The notes below the pieces were generated by a model. That model was not told where the DNA came from. It saw only the letters and a program-made list of their open reading frames with translations, and did not search any database. A DNA stretch of 64,000 nt from Kamptonema formosum PCC 6407 (GTDB lineage: Bacteria; Cyanobacteriota; Cyanobacteriia; Cyanobacteriales; Microcoleaceae). The translations under genes were made by a program, and so were the position numbers. Of this stretch, positions 18,944-27,370 are shown piece by piece (positions within the stretch are counted from its first letter, which is position 1; each line of letters starts with the position of its first letter). The stretch covers positions 646,846-710,845 of the forward strand of contig NZ_KB235904.1 in NCBI RefSeq assembly GCF_000332155.1, given 5' to 3'.

Positions 18944-21096
18944 ATATTGCTACATTAAATTTTCGATCTTTAAATTTAATCATCTTCCCAGATTGGAATC
19001 AATCCGAAGAATCCTTATACTTAGATTTAGAACAAATAATCAAAGCTATCCTGACTAATCCCGACAAAGATAATATTGCACTGCTAATAGATAGCAGCAA
19101 CCTCTCTGCTGAGTCTGAATTAGATCCCAATCTGATCTTATCAGGAATTACGCTCGATTTGCTTTTCCAAGAAGATTTAGATACCGACAGCGAACCGGAA
19201 ATAATTATACTAGAAAATCTCGCTCAAAAGGATTGGCAGAATATTTTACCTCAGATTCAATATCGGATTAAATTAACTACGGAAAATGAGGATGCAATCG
19301 CAGATTCAGGATTCGCGAATATTCCCACATTAGAAATAGAAGAAGTAAGCAAACCGCAATCATTGAAACTAGAACCATCATTACTTCTAAACTTAGCAAA
19401 CCAATCTTACCAGCAAGGTAGATATGAAGAAGCAGTTAGCCGTTATCAAAGGTTATTGGAAAGCCAAACCGGAGATGCAGAAGTTTATTTTAGCTTAAGC
19501 GAATGTTGGAGAAATCTTAAGAAAATAGAAGACGCGATCGCCATTCTCCAACAAGGCATCAGCATTTACCCTACCACAGGTAAACTACACTTTTACCTAA
19601 TTACAATATTACAGCAAAATGGATATACCAAAGAAGCCATCTCAAGTGCAGAGACAGCAGCCGAATTAGTCCCAAAAGAATACGTTTTTCAGCTATTGAA
19701 AAATTTACTACTGCCAATAGTTTACGATACTCCAGAGGAAATAGAATATTATCGCCAGCGATTCATTCAAAAGCTACATACTTTGATTCAACAAACATCT
19801 CTCCAAACGCCTGAAGATAAAATCAATACTCTCATAGGTATTGGTTCCTACACTAATTTTTACTTAGCTTATCAAGCTCATAACGTTGTAGAATCGCAAT
19901 CAAAGTATGGTAACTTATTACATCAAATATTAGCAGCAAACTATCCCCAGTGGGTTGAGCCGAGAGCGATGCCTCCATTGCCAGAAAATGGTAAAATCAG
20001 AATAGGCTATATCTCCAATTACTTGCACTCTTATAGCGGCACTTTATGGCTAACTGGTTGGTTGCGTTACAGCGACAAAAGCAAGTTTGAAATTTACAGT
20101 TATTATACAGGAAACGATCCAGATTTGATCACTCAACAATTCCGAGATAGCAGCGATGTTTTTCACCATATCCCTCACAACTTAGAAGCAGTTAGCCAAC
20201 AAATTATTGCCGACAAACTGCACATACTTGTATTTCCAGAAATTGGCATGGATGCACCTACTATACAAATAGCAGCTTTGCGTCTTGCTCCCATACAATG
20301 CTCAGCCTGGGGACATCCCGTAACATCGGGTTTGCCGACAATTGACTATTATTTATCTAGTGAATTGATGGAACCAGAAAATGCACAGCAACATTACTCG
20401 GAAACCCTGATTCGCTTACCTAATATCGGTGTTGCATACCCGAAACCAATTGTGGGAAAATTAACTAATACTCGCTCCGATTTTAACTTGCGAGAGGATG
20501 CAGTTATTTATTTATGCTGTCAAGCTCCATTTAAATATTTACCACAATACGATTATATTTTAGCTAAAATTGCCCTGCGCGTTCCCCAAGCTCAATTTAT
20601 TTTTCCTCGCGGGGAATTGTTGCGAAAACGCCTGAATCGTGCTTTTGCAAAGGTCAATCTGAATTATGAAGATTATTGTTTATTTATGCCAATCGCCACT
20701 CGCCAAGATTATATCGCCATTAACTTTCTTTCTGATGTCTTTTTGGATACTTTTACTTGGTCTGGCGGGAATACTTCCTTGGAAGCGATCGCGTGTAATT
20801 TACCCATTGTAACTTGTCCGGGAGAATTCATGCGCGGTCTTCATGCTGATAGTTTCTTGAAGATGCTAGGAGTGACAGATACCATTGCCAAAAATGAGGT
20901 TGAATATATTGACATTGCTGTTAACTTGGGTTTAGAATTAGAGTGGCGAGGTAAGATTTCAGAAAAGATGAGCCAGCGGCAAGATTATCTTTTTGACGAT
21001 CGAGTTTGTGTTGCTGGTTTAGAGAATTTTTATCAAGAAGTTACAGAGAATGAAGATCAAATATTAAAGGAGATATTAAGTGAATCACCTAAATAA
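18940..21096 (+). CDS. TPR and GT41 (O-GlcNAc-transferase-like) protein
   Basis: A 718-residue protein in three parts. Residues 1-140 form an unassigned acidic N-terminal domain. TPR-like repeats follow at about 148-270 (ANQSYQQGRYEEAVSRYQRL). The C-terminal catalytic region of GT41/SPINDLY type covers about 340-700: IRIGYISNYLHSYSGTLW, a histidine-rich segment, then SAWGHPVTSGLPTIDYYLSS, and the nucleotide-sugar-binding FTWSGGNTSLEAIACNLPIV. Such enzymes glycosylate Ser/Thr or modify cytoplasmic proteins; the donor and targets here are unknown. Its ATG overlaps the miaA stop by four bases, indicating translational coupling, and asnB follows 90 bases later. Confidence 0.85.
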   Translation: MNIATLNFRSLNLIIFPDWNQSEESLYLDLEQIIKAILTNPDKDNIALLIDSSNLSAESELDPNLILSGITLDLLFQEDLDTDSEPEIIILENLAQKDWQNILPQIQYRIKLTTENEDAIADSGFANIPTLEIEEVSKPQSLKLEPSLLLNLANQSYQQGRYEEAVSRYQRLLESQTGDAEVYFSLSECWRNLKKIEDAIAILQQGISIYPTTGKLHFYLITILQQNGYTKEAISSAETAAELVPKEYVFQLLKNLLLPIVYDTPEEIEYYRQRFIQKLHTLIQQTSLQTPEDKINTLIGIGSYTNFYLAYQAHNVVESQSKYGNLLHQILAANYPQWVEPRAMPPLPENGKIRIGYISNYLHSYSGTLWLTGWLRYSDKSKFEIYSYYTGNDPDLITQQFRDSSDVFHHIPHNLEAVSQQIIADKLHILVFPEIGMDAPTIQIAALRLAPIQCSAWGHPVTSGLPTIDYYLSSELMEPENAQQHYSETLIRLPNIGVAYPKPIVGKLTNTRSDFNLREDAVIYLCCQAPFKYLPQYDYILAKIALRVPQAQFIFPRGELLRKRLNRAFAKVNLNYEDYCLFMPIATRQDYIAINFLSDVFLDTFTWSGGNTSLEAIACNLPIVTCPGEFMRGLHADSFLKMLGVTDTIAKNEVEYIDIAVNLGLELEWRGKISEKMSQRQDYLFDDRVCVAGLENFYQEVTENEDQILKEILSESPK

Positions 21097-21186
21097 AAGA
21101 GTTTCAGACTATTCTATTAATATAAGTCATTGTATATTAGCAGACCGTAATTCTTAGTAAATAATGTTGAGCAACGAGAAAATATA

Positions 21187-23028
21187 ATGTGTGGATTTGC
21201 CGGATTTATTGACTTCCAAGATTCTCAGCAACAGGAATATTGGGCATATCTTACCCAGATGGGGCAACAATTATTTCGACGTGGCCCTGATGACGAGCAA
21301 GTTGTTAACTCTCATCCTCTTTGGTTAATTTTTAGAAGACTTTCGATTATTGATGTAGATGGAGGAGTGCAACCGATTTGGAATGAAGATAATACAATGT
21401 TTGTGGTGGTGAATGGGGAAATTTATAACCATCTTGAGTTGCGATCGCAATTAAGAGAAAACCATCACTTTCGTACCAAATCTGATGCAGAGATTGTGCT
21501 ACACTTATATGAAGAACTGGGTGCTAAAGCTCTCGAATACCTCAACGGAATGTTTGCGATTGCTCTGTGGGATGGTCAAAAGCAACAATTATTCTTAGCA
21601 CGAGATCGGCTTGGTATTAAACCTTTATATTATGCTCAAGTTGGTTCACAACTGATCTTCGGTTCCACTTTAGCATCTCTGCTGGCTCACCCTAATACAC
21701 CTTGGCATCCTCAGTTTCAAGACTTAACTAATCTCAGCGCTACGACTTCCTTTGTCAGAGGTATTAATCGCCTGGCAGGGGGACATTACCTATTATTCGA
21801 TGTCACTACAAAAACCGTAACTCCTCAATGTTATTGGAACTTAGCTGATTATTTAGTTACTGAACCCGTAAACGATCGGCGCACTCCCAGCGATTATATC
21901 AGAGAATATCGCGACCTATTTGTTGATAGTGTAAAGAAGCGCCTAATGAGTGATGTTCCCGTGGGAGCTTGTTTCAGCGGTGGACTCGATTCCGGGGTAA
22001 TTGTGGCCGTTGCGCGTCAGGCACAACCAGATTTTCACTGCTTTAATATTTGCGATGATAACACCCGCGAAAATGGAGATTTTCAAGCAGCATATCAGCT
22101 TTGCCAACAGTTGAAACTTCCATTTCATCCGATTTGGTTTGACCCAGAAATATTCTTAGATCAACTCGATTTTTCCTTAGAGACACTGGAATATTTTATT
22201 TGGTTAATCGACTCTCCTAAATTTAACTTGGAGTGGATTTATAAGCACGAACTCTATCGTTATGCTAACACCGTAATGCCTGAATTGAAGGTGATGCTAT
22301 TAGGACAGGGTTCAGATGAATTTGCTGGTGGTTACTCTACAGCCGACGATAAAACAGTCAAAAACTGGCAAGAGTATAACTCAGAACTGGCTAGCAAACA
22401 AGAGTATAATCTCCAACGCAAAAAATCGACTGGACTTAAGGATGGTTCTTCTGTATTTGATTACACTCTCCAATATTGTCCTCCTGGTTGCACAAGCTTT
22501 CAAAAAGAAATGTTGATGGAAATTTATTCCCTACAAGACTATAACCTCTGGCATGAAGACCGTACTTCTATGAATCAAAGTATAGAAGCTCGCGTGCCGT
22601 TTTTAGATCATCGTTTGGTGCAATATCTCGTTTCAATTCCACCACAACATCACCCTACACTGTTTTGGAATAAGACTATTATCCGCCAAATGGCTCAAGA
22701 GTGGTTGCCAAATGATTTTGTCTATCGCCAAAAATCCCACGCCACAGAACCTCAAATCTACAACCGTATGAAATATAAAATTGTGCAGCGGATTTTTCCC
22801 GAATTTAAGCAAAAGTATATTGATAATCGCGATAAGTCCTTATTTAAACCAGAAACTATGCTGGGATGGTTCGAGCAACCTCATCGCAATCAAAATGGTA
22901 TTCTTGGCTTTGAGCAGTTATTAAATGGGATGGCAATGACTATTTTCAAAGAGCTTTGCCGCGAGAGAAATTCTATAATACCTGGAGATTATTTGTATGG
23001 ACGATCGCCATTAGAAGTCCGTTTGTAG
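21187..23028 (+). CDS. asnB: Asparagine synthase, glutamine-hydrolysing
   Basis: A 613-residue AsnB-type enzyme. The N-terminal class II glutaminase domain begins MCGFAGFIDF, with Cys2 as the nucleophile, and includes RRGPDDE and GEIYNH. The C-terminal synthetase domain has the PP-loop CFSGGLDSGV (about residue 260) and LLGQGSDEFAGGY, which bind ATP and aspartate. It is likely to make asparagine from aspartate, although AsnB-like enzymes in biosynthetic clusters can amidate other substrates. It has the same strand as miaA and the GT41 gene with a 90-base gap, so it may belong to that operon. Confidence 0.9.
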   Translation: MCGFAGFIDFQDSQQQEYWAYLTQMGQQLFRRGPDDEQVVNSHPLWLIFRRLSIIDVDGGVQPIWNEDNTMFVVVNGEIYNHLELRSQLRENHHFRTKSDAEIVLHLYEELGAKALEYLNGMFAIALWDGQKQQLFLARDRLGIKPLYYAQVGSQLIFGSTLASLLAHPNTPWHPQFQDLTNLSATTSFVRGINRLAGGHYLLFDVTTKTVTPQCYWNLADYLVTEPVNDRRTPSDYIREYRDLFVDSVKKRLMSDVPVGACFSGGLDSGVIVAVARQAQPDFHCFNICDDNTRENGDFQAAYQLCQQLKLPFHPIWFDPEIFLDQLDFSLETLEYFIWLIDSPKFNLEWIYKHELYRYANTVMPELKVMLLGQGSDEFAGGYSTADDKTVKNWQEYNSELASKQEYNLQRKKSTGLKDGSSVFDYTLQYCPPGCTSFQKEMLMEIYSLQDYNLWHEDRTSMNQSIEARVPFLDHRLVQYLVSIPPQHHPTLFWNKTIIRQMAQEWLPNDFVYRQKSHATEPQIYNRMKYKIVQRIFPEFKQKYIDNRDKSLFKPETMLGWFEQPHRNQNGILGFEQLLNGMAMTIFKELCRERNSIIPGDYLYGRSPLEVRL

Positions 23029-23192
23029 CGAGCTTGCGGCATTCTGTAGTAAAATCCAATTTGGGAGAAAGCTAGGGCTTTAAGACCTTTGATTCTTGAT
23101 AATAAAAGTTATTAGCTTGCTTACTAAAATAAGCCCTGCCGATCGCCACAGGTACGGGAGAGCCTTAAAGTAGTATCATCTAAGATGTTTAA

Positions 23193-24176
23193 TCAAGCAT
23201 ACAAACTCGCCACATATTCCCCATAGCCATTATACACAATAGTCGGGCGAGTTTCCCAGGAAAAACTCGAACCAGGGCCAACTATCCGTTCCGTCGCCTG
23301 CGACCATCTCGGATGCGGTTTCTCTGGATTCACATTCGCCTCAAACCCGTATTCATTAGGCGAAATCTTATGCCAAAATGTTTCTGGCTGATTCTCCACA
23401 AAATCAATTTTAACAATTGATTTTGCGCCTTTAAAACCATATTTCCAAGGAATAACTTGCCGCAGCGGAGCTCCATTTTGCTTTGGCAAAGACTTCCCGT
23501 AAATACCAGTCGCAAAAAATGCTAAATCGTTCGCCATTTCCTCAATTCGCAAGCCTTCCGTATAAGGCCAAGGATAGAATTGTGACAAGATACCAGGGCC
23601 TTTGGTAATCTTAGGATCGTAAAAAGAAGTGAAGCGCACAAATTTAGCATTCGATAGCGGTTCCACATCTGCCATCAGTAACTTCATCGGAAATCCTACC
23701 CAAGGTACTACCATCGCCCAAGCTTCAACGCAGCGGAACCTATAGACTCGTTCTTCGATGGGGAATTTTTTTTCTAGGTCGTCTAAGTCGTAAATCCGGG
23801 GATTTTTTACTAAACCGCTAACTTCTACCTTCCAATTATCTAGCGGCAATCTTTGCGCCGATTGCCAAATTGATTTCGTGCCGCCGTATTCATAGAAATT
23901 ATTATATTTTGTTGCTAAGTCTTCCTCAGTTATTGATCGGTCAACTTGGGCAAAATTGGGATTGCGATTTAACCCTGGATATATATGATTTAATCCTGGG
24001 GTGGATTGAGATATTGACTCAGAATTGCTGTTGCAGCCAGTAAGTGGAAGTAGAGAAGCGCTTAAGCCAACACCTATTAAGCTGGTGACAAAGCGGCGGC
24101 GATTCATAAAAATAGTTTCCGGTGTTACTTCCCGTTCGGAAATTTCCCAGGATTTAGGAATATGGATTAAGGGCAT
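23193..24176 (-). CDS. msrP: Protein-methionine-sulfoxide reductase catalytic subunit (MsrP/YedY-like)
   Basis: A 327-residue molybdenum-cofactor oxidoreductase that repairs methionine sulfoxide in exported proteins. The ATG at 24176 gives the family N-terminus MPLIHIPKSWEISEREVTPE, followed by twin arginines (NRRRF) and a hydrophobic stretch ending LTGC, so the Tat route is likely. The Mo-ligating cysteine is in VYRFRCVEAWAMVVPWVG. Other family blocks are SFYDPKITKG and QNGAPLRQVIPWKYGFKGAK. A longer frame to 24467 covers non-homologous sequence and overlaps the divergent gene's leader. The heme partner MsrQ is not adjacent. Confidence 0.9.
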   Translation of the reverse strand: MPLIHIPKSWEISEREVTPETIFMNRRRFVTSLIGVGLSASLLPLTGCNSNSESISQSTPGLNHIYPGLNRNPNFAQVDRSITEEDLATKYNNFYEYGGTKSIWQSAQRLPLDNWKVEVSGLVKNPRIYDLDDLEKKFPIEERVYRFRCVEAWAMVVPWVGFPMKLLMADVEPLSNAKFVRFTSFYDPKITKGPGILSQFYPWPYTEGLRIEEMANDLAFFATGIYGKSLPKQNGAPLRQVIPWKYGFKGAKSIVKIDFVENQPETFWHKISPNEYGFEANVNPEKPHPRWSQATERIVGPGSSFSWETRPTIVYNGYGEYVASLYA

Positions 24177-24506
24177 AAGTGAGTTAAGTAGGCTAGATGG
24201 ACAAAATGCTATGTCGAGGTTGGTGTTCGCATTTTTAATTTTTATGCGATCGCACACCGCAATTGTGGCTAAAATGTGGGAAACAATTATCATAGAACAA
24301 ATATTCTTTACTTGTCGGTAGCCAGCATCCCATCTGATGACTCTCTCAGGCATGGGGAAGGAACAAGCGATCGCGACAAGTCGGGTTTTCCGGTTCCCGA
24401 AACAGAAAAACCGGAAAACTATTTGCCCATAGGAAGCGGTACAACCCGCCCCGCTTTCCTCCCCCACAAACCTTGGGTCTGCTGGGGGTCTCTAGCGGAA
24501 AGACCG

Positions 24507-26540
24507 ATGAGTTACTGCATCAATCCCAATTGCCAGAACCCCCAAAATCCCGATTGCAGCACAACTTGCTCTAGTTGCGGCGGGGATTTACTATTAAAAG
24601 ATCGCTACTGTATCCTTGATACTCTTGGTCAAAGCCTTAGTAGCCGCACTTTCTTAGCGATCGATCGAGATAAACCATCCCAACCCCACTGCGTAATTCA
24701 GCAGTTTTTTCAATCAGAAGTTGGCGATGACACTCAGAAGCAATCAGCAGAGGTAAATTTCTATTTCTCTCGTAAATTTCACGCCTCTGCCGTGATGCTG
24801 GATAAGTTAGGCCAACATCCCCGCATTCCTGAATTGTGGGCATCTTTTGAACAGAACGGTTGCCTCTATTTAGTCCAAGAATACATCCCAGGACGCAATT
24901 TAGCAGTTGAAGTCTCAGAACAGGGCGTTTTTAAAGAAGTTTCAATTTGGCAACTGTTAAGCGAATTGCTACCAGTTTTGCAATTTATCCACGATCGCCA
25001 ATTGATTCACCGCGACATCAAACCACAAAATATTATCCGCCGATTCCCCCAAACCTTAACCAAGGGAACAAAGGGCGATTTGGTCTTAGTTGATTTTGGC
25101 GCTACTACCCCTGCTAATGGCATTTGGCCCAAAACTAAAGCAACGGCCGGTTCTGCCGAATATTCTTCCCCCGAACAAATCAAAGGCAATGCTACAACCT
25201 CCAGCGATTTGTATAGCTTAGGCGTGACTTGCATTCACTTACTCACGGGAGTTTCGCCCTTTGATTTGTTTGATATTAAAGCCGATGCTTGGACGTGGCG
25301 GCATTATTTGAAAGTGCCAGTTAGCGATCGCCTCGGCCGCATTCTCGATAAACTCGTCCAGCGCGACCCCTTAAAACGCTATCAGTCAGCAACCGAAGTT
25401 CTCAAAGACCTGAAATATGGCCCCACACCCTTAGAGTTAACACACCATAAACCCAATTGGGCTTTAACTGCTTGGGGAGGGGTCGCCCTTGCCGTTTTAT
25501 CGATCGCCTTTAACCATCGTCTACCATCTCCCCCACCGCAGACAGCTTTCACCGCGCCAGAACCCGCTGCTACCATTCCCGACATCCGCTTCCCACCCCC
25601 GCGAATTGATGATTTCGCCCTTGAAAGGTCGAAAGAGAACGCACCGGTAAGAACTTTAGCATTTAGCGCCGGCCCTGTGTGGTCAGTAGCAGTTAGCCCC
25701 AATGGTCGCGTAGTTGTGACTGGGAGCACAGATGGTACAGTTCGGATGCTACACCTGCGTACTGGCAAATTGCTGAAAACGCTGAGGGGACATTCGGAGG
25801 CAGTTTGGTCGGTGGCCGTCAGCCCGGATGGGAAGGCGATCGCTTCTGGCAGCGCAGACGATACGATTAAAATCTGGGATCTCTACACTGGAAAACTGAA
25901 GCGAACTTTGTACGGCCATACAGCCGGTGTTTTCTCAGTGGCTTTCAGTCCCGATGGCAAGGCGATCGCTAGCGTTGGTAAAGACAAGACAGTAAAACTG
26001 TGGGACGCAGACACCGGCAGAGAATTGGAAACCCTCAAAGGACATTCCGCCGGAGTCCAGTCAGTCGCTTTTACCCCCAACGGCAAAACTCTTGCCACCG
26101 GCAGCGATGACGGTACCATCAAGCTGTGGAACTGGCGGACTGGCAAACTAATCCAGACCCTCAGAGGGCATTCAGACACAGTTTGGTCAGTTGCAATTAG
26201 TCCCGACGGTCAAACACTTGCTTCTGGGAGTTGGGATAATACGATTAAACTGTGGGATTTGAAAACTGGTACATCCCGACAACCTCGCGGTTTCTTATTA
26301 CGAACTCTAACCGGCCATCTAGACAAAGTTCAATCCTTAACTTTTAGCCCTGATGGAGAAACTTTAGCTAGTGGTGATTTGAGTGGCACGATTAAACTTT
26401 GGCAGATGGGAAGCGGCGGTTTAATGGGTACGCTTAAGGGTCATTCTGCTTGGGTGGAAGTCGCTTTTAGTCCGAAGGGTAAAACATTAGTTAGTGGCAG
26501 TTTTGACGACACAATTAAGGTGTGGAGTCTTTCACCATAA
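24507..26540 (+). CDS. Serine/threonine kinase-like protein with seven WD40 repeats; degraded ATP site
   Basis: A 677-residue protein. The N-terminus has a zinc-ribbon-like motif (C4, C9, C21, C24 in CINPNCQNPQNP then CSSCGG). The kinase-like domain covers about residues 34-310, followed by a short hydrophobic or proline-rich linker (about 315-365) and seven WD40 repeats (about 375-677). HRDIKPQN (near 167) and DFG (near 194) are intact. The glycine loop reads GQSLSSRT and the expected VAIK lysine is Gln65 (HCVIQQF), whereas the sister kinase at 48106 has GQGGFG and Lys88. It may therefore be a pseudokinase or an atypical kinase. The ATG at 24507 is chosen because its product starts at the conserved zinc ribbon, as in the sister. 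It diverges from msrP. Confidence 0.9.
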   Translation: MSYCINPNCQNPQNPDCSTTCSSCGGDLLLKDRYCILDTLGQSLSSRTFLAIDRDKPSQPHCVIQQFFQSEVGDDTQKQSAEVNFYFSRKFHASAVMLDKLGQHPRIPELWASFEQNGCLYLVQEYIPGRNLAVEVSEQGVFKEVSIWQLLSELLPVLQFIHDRQLIHRDIKPQNIIRRFPQTLTKGTKGDLVLVDFGATTPANGIWPKTKATAGSAEYSSPEQIKGNATTSSDLYSLGVTCIHLLTGVSPFDLFDIKADAWTWRHYLKVPVSDRLGRILDKLVQRDPLKRYQSATEVLKDLKYGPTPLELTHHKPNWALTAWGGVALAVLSIAFNHRLPSPPPQTAFTAPEPAATIPDIRFPPPRIDDFALERSKENAPVRTLAFSAGPVWSVAVSPNGRVVVTGSTDGTVRMLHLRTGKLLKTLRGHSEAVWSVAVSPDGKAIASGSADDTIKIWDLYTGKLKRTLYGHTAGVFSVAFSPDGKAIASVGKDKTVKLWDADTGRELETLKGHSAGVQSVAFTPNGKTLATGSDDGTIKLWNWRTGKLIQTLRGHSDTVWSVAISPDGQTLASGSWDNTIKLWDLKTGTSRQPRGFLLRTLTGHLDKVQSLTFSPDGETLASGDLSGTIKLWQMGSGGLMGTLKGHSAWVEVAFSPKGKTLVSGSFDDTIKVWSLSP

Positions 26541-26575
26541 AGGTTAAGTAGGCGGACAAAATTGATGTGATAAAA

Positions 26576-26624
26576 TTAGATTTTAGATTGTGATTTTCAA
26601 TTCAATCTAAAATCTAATTTTTTA
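26576..26624 (+). terminator. Rho-independent terminator after the WD40 kinase gene
   Basis: TTAGATTTTAGATTG (26576-26590) pairs perfectly with CAATCTAAAATCTAA (26603-26617), a 15-bp AT-rich stem with a 12-base loop, followed by a run of T. It lies 35 bases past the stop codon. Related AATCTAAAATCT motifs occur near 48080 and 53205-53250. Confidence 0.7.
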
Positions 26625-26654
26625 TTGTGTTGGCGTGGCAGACAACAAATCATA

Positions 26655-26785
26655 TCATGTCCGGCAAATTACTTACGATATGTCATTGTTCGCTGTGCTC
26701 CGCAATCGCCTAGTCTCTGCGATTGCTTCGGGCAAGATCCGTACCCTCGCAACTGCGCTTCGCTTCGCTCGCAATGACAAGTATT
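26655..26785. repeat. Dispersed intergenic repeat with GTCATTG ends
   Basis: It starts TATGTCATTGTTCGC and ends CTTCGCTCGCAATGACA, so the outer ends are inverted repeats. The interior holds CGCAATCGCCTAGTC, TCTGCGATTGCTTCGG and CTCGCAACTGCGCTTCG. The element at 39555-39650 (GTCATTGCGAACCCAGCGAAGCAATC) is related. A 68-residue frame across it is not considered a gene. Confidence 0.6.
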
Positions 26786-26907
26786 TAACCAAACATGATA
26801 TCAAAATAACGCTTGGCAAGGCTGAAATCAACACTCAATAAAACTGAAAATTAAGTTGGCAATGAGTGATAGAATAGCTAACTAGCTTAACTATAACTAC
26901 TCAATCA

Positions 26908-27111
26908 ATGCCATCATCGGGAGTCCAATACTTAATTATCAATGCCCTAGACACTCTGGACTTGCTCATCTGGAGGATATATGATGAAGAAAAGGGATTT
27001 TGGTACATTGAAACCCCAAGTCAAATTTTACCAAGGGCTGCTATACTACAAAGTGGCGAGGTTGTTCGTATAGACGAGGTTGCGAACTATGACGAATCAG
27101 AATCAAATTAG
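26908..27111 (+). CDS. Small hypothetical protein, first of an overlapping pair
   Basis: A 67-residue frame starting at the ATG at 26908 (MPSSGVQYLIINALDTLDLL). Composition is protein-like, with a hydrophobic centre, a Trp/Tyr-rich middle and an acidic C-terminus. I do not recognise it. The next gene starts inside it, 23 bases before its stop, implying coupled translation. The size and overlap resemble small toxin-antitoxin or regulator pairs, but no family match is claimed. Confidence 0.45.
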   Translation: MPSSGVQYLIINALDTLDLLIWRIYDEEKGFWYIETPSQILPRAAILQSGEVVRIDEVANYDESESN

Positions 27112-27340
27112 GAAAGAGCAAGATAGAAGATTAGGAGAATTAATGGCGATCGCGCGTCAAAGATTCCTCGATGCAGGCGGCGATCCTCGACATTTGCCAT
27201 CCGGTTTAAAAGGCGATGATTACATGACAGATGCAGAAAGAGAAGAAGCACTTACAATAGCGCGATCGCTCTTTAACGACGAATATATCAACAGCTATCT
27301 TGAGAAAAAACGTCAAAACCAGTTAACAGTTAACGGTTAA
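27089..27340 (+). CDS. Small hypothetical protein, second of an overlapping pair
   Basis: An 83-residue frame starting at the ATG at 27089 inside the end of the preceding gene. It is a charged, mostly helical protein (RLGELMAIARQRFLDAGGDP, then DAEREEALTIARSLF) with no membrane segment. The C-terminus runs into the TAACGGTTAAC repeat tract, which supplies the last codons (LTVNG) and suggests the natural end was altered by that repeat. Family unknown. Confidence 0.5.
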   Translation: MTNQNQIRKEQDRRLGELMAIARQRFLDAGGDPRHLPSGLKGDDYMTDAEREEALTIARSLFNDEYINSYLEKKRQNQLTVNG

Positions 27341-27362
27341 CGGTTAACCGTTAACTGTTAAC
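27327..27362. repeat. TTAAC-rich tandem repeat
   Basis: Overlapping TTAACAG/TTAACGG heptamers, partly self-complementary (GGTTAACGGTTAACCGTTAA). The same motif family occurs at 36727-36763. It lies between convergent genes and overlaps the 3' end of the small gene at 27089. Confidence 0.75.
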
Positions 27363-27370
27363 CAACAAAA

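Noticed and set aside
24177..24467. 97-residue N-terminal extension of msrP
   Set aside because: The family start (MPLIHIPKSWEI) and Tat motif follow ATG 24176; the extension is unrelated sequence.
26635..26841. 68-residue frame over the GTCATTG repeat
   Set aside because: Lies within a dispersed non-coding repeat that recurs at 39555; no ribosome-binding site.
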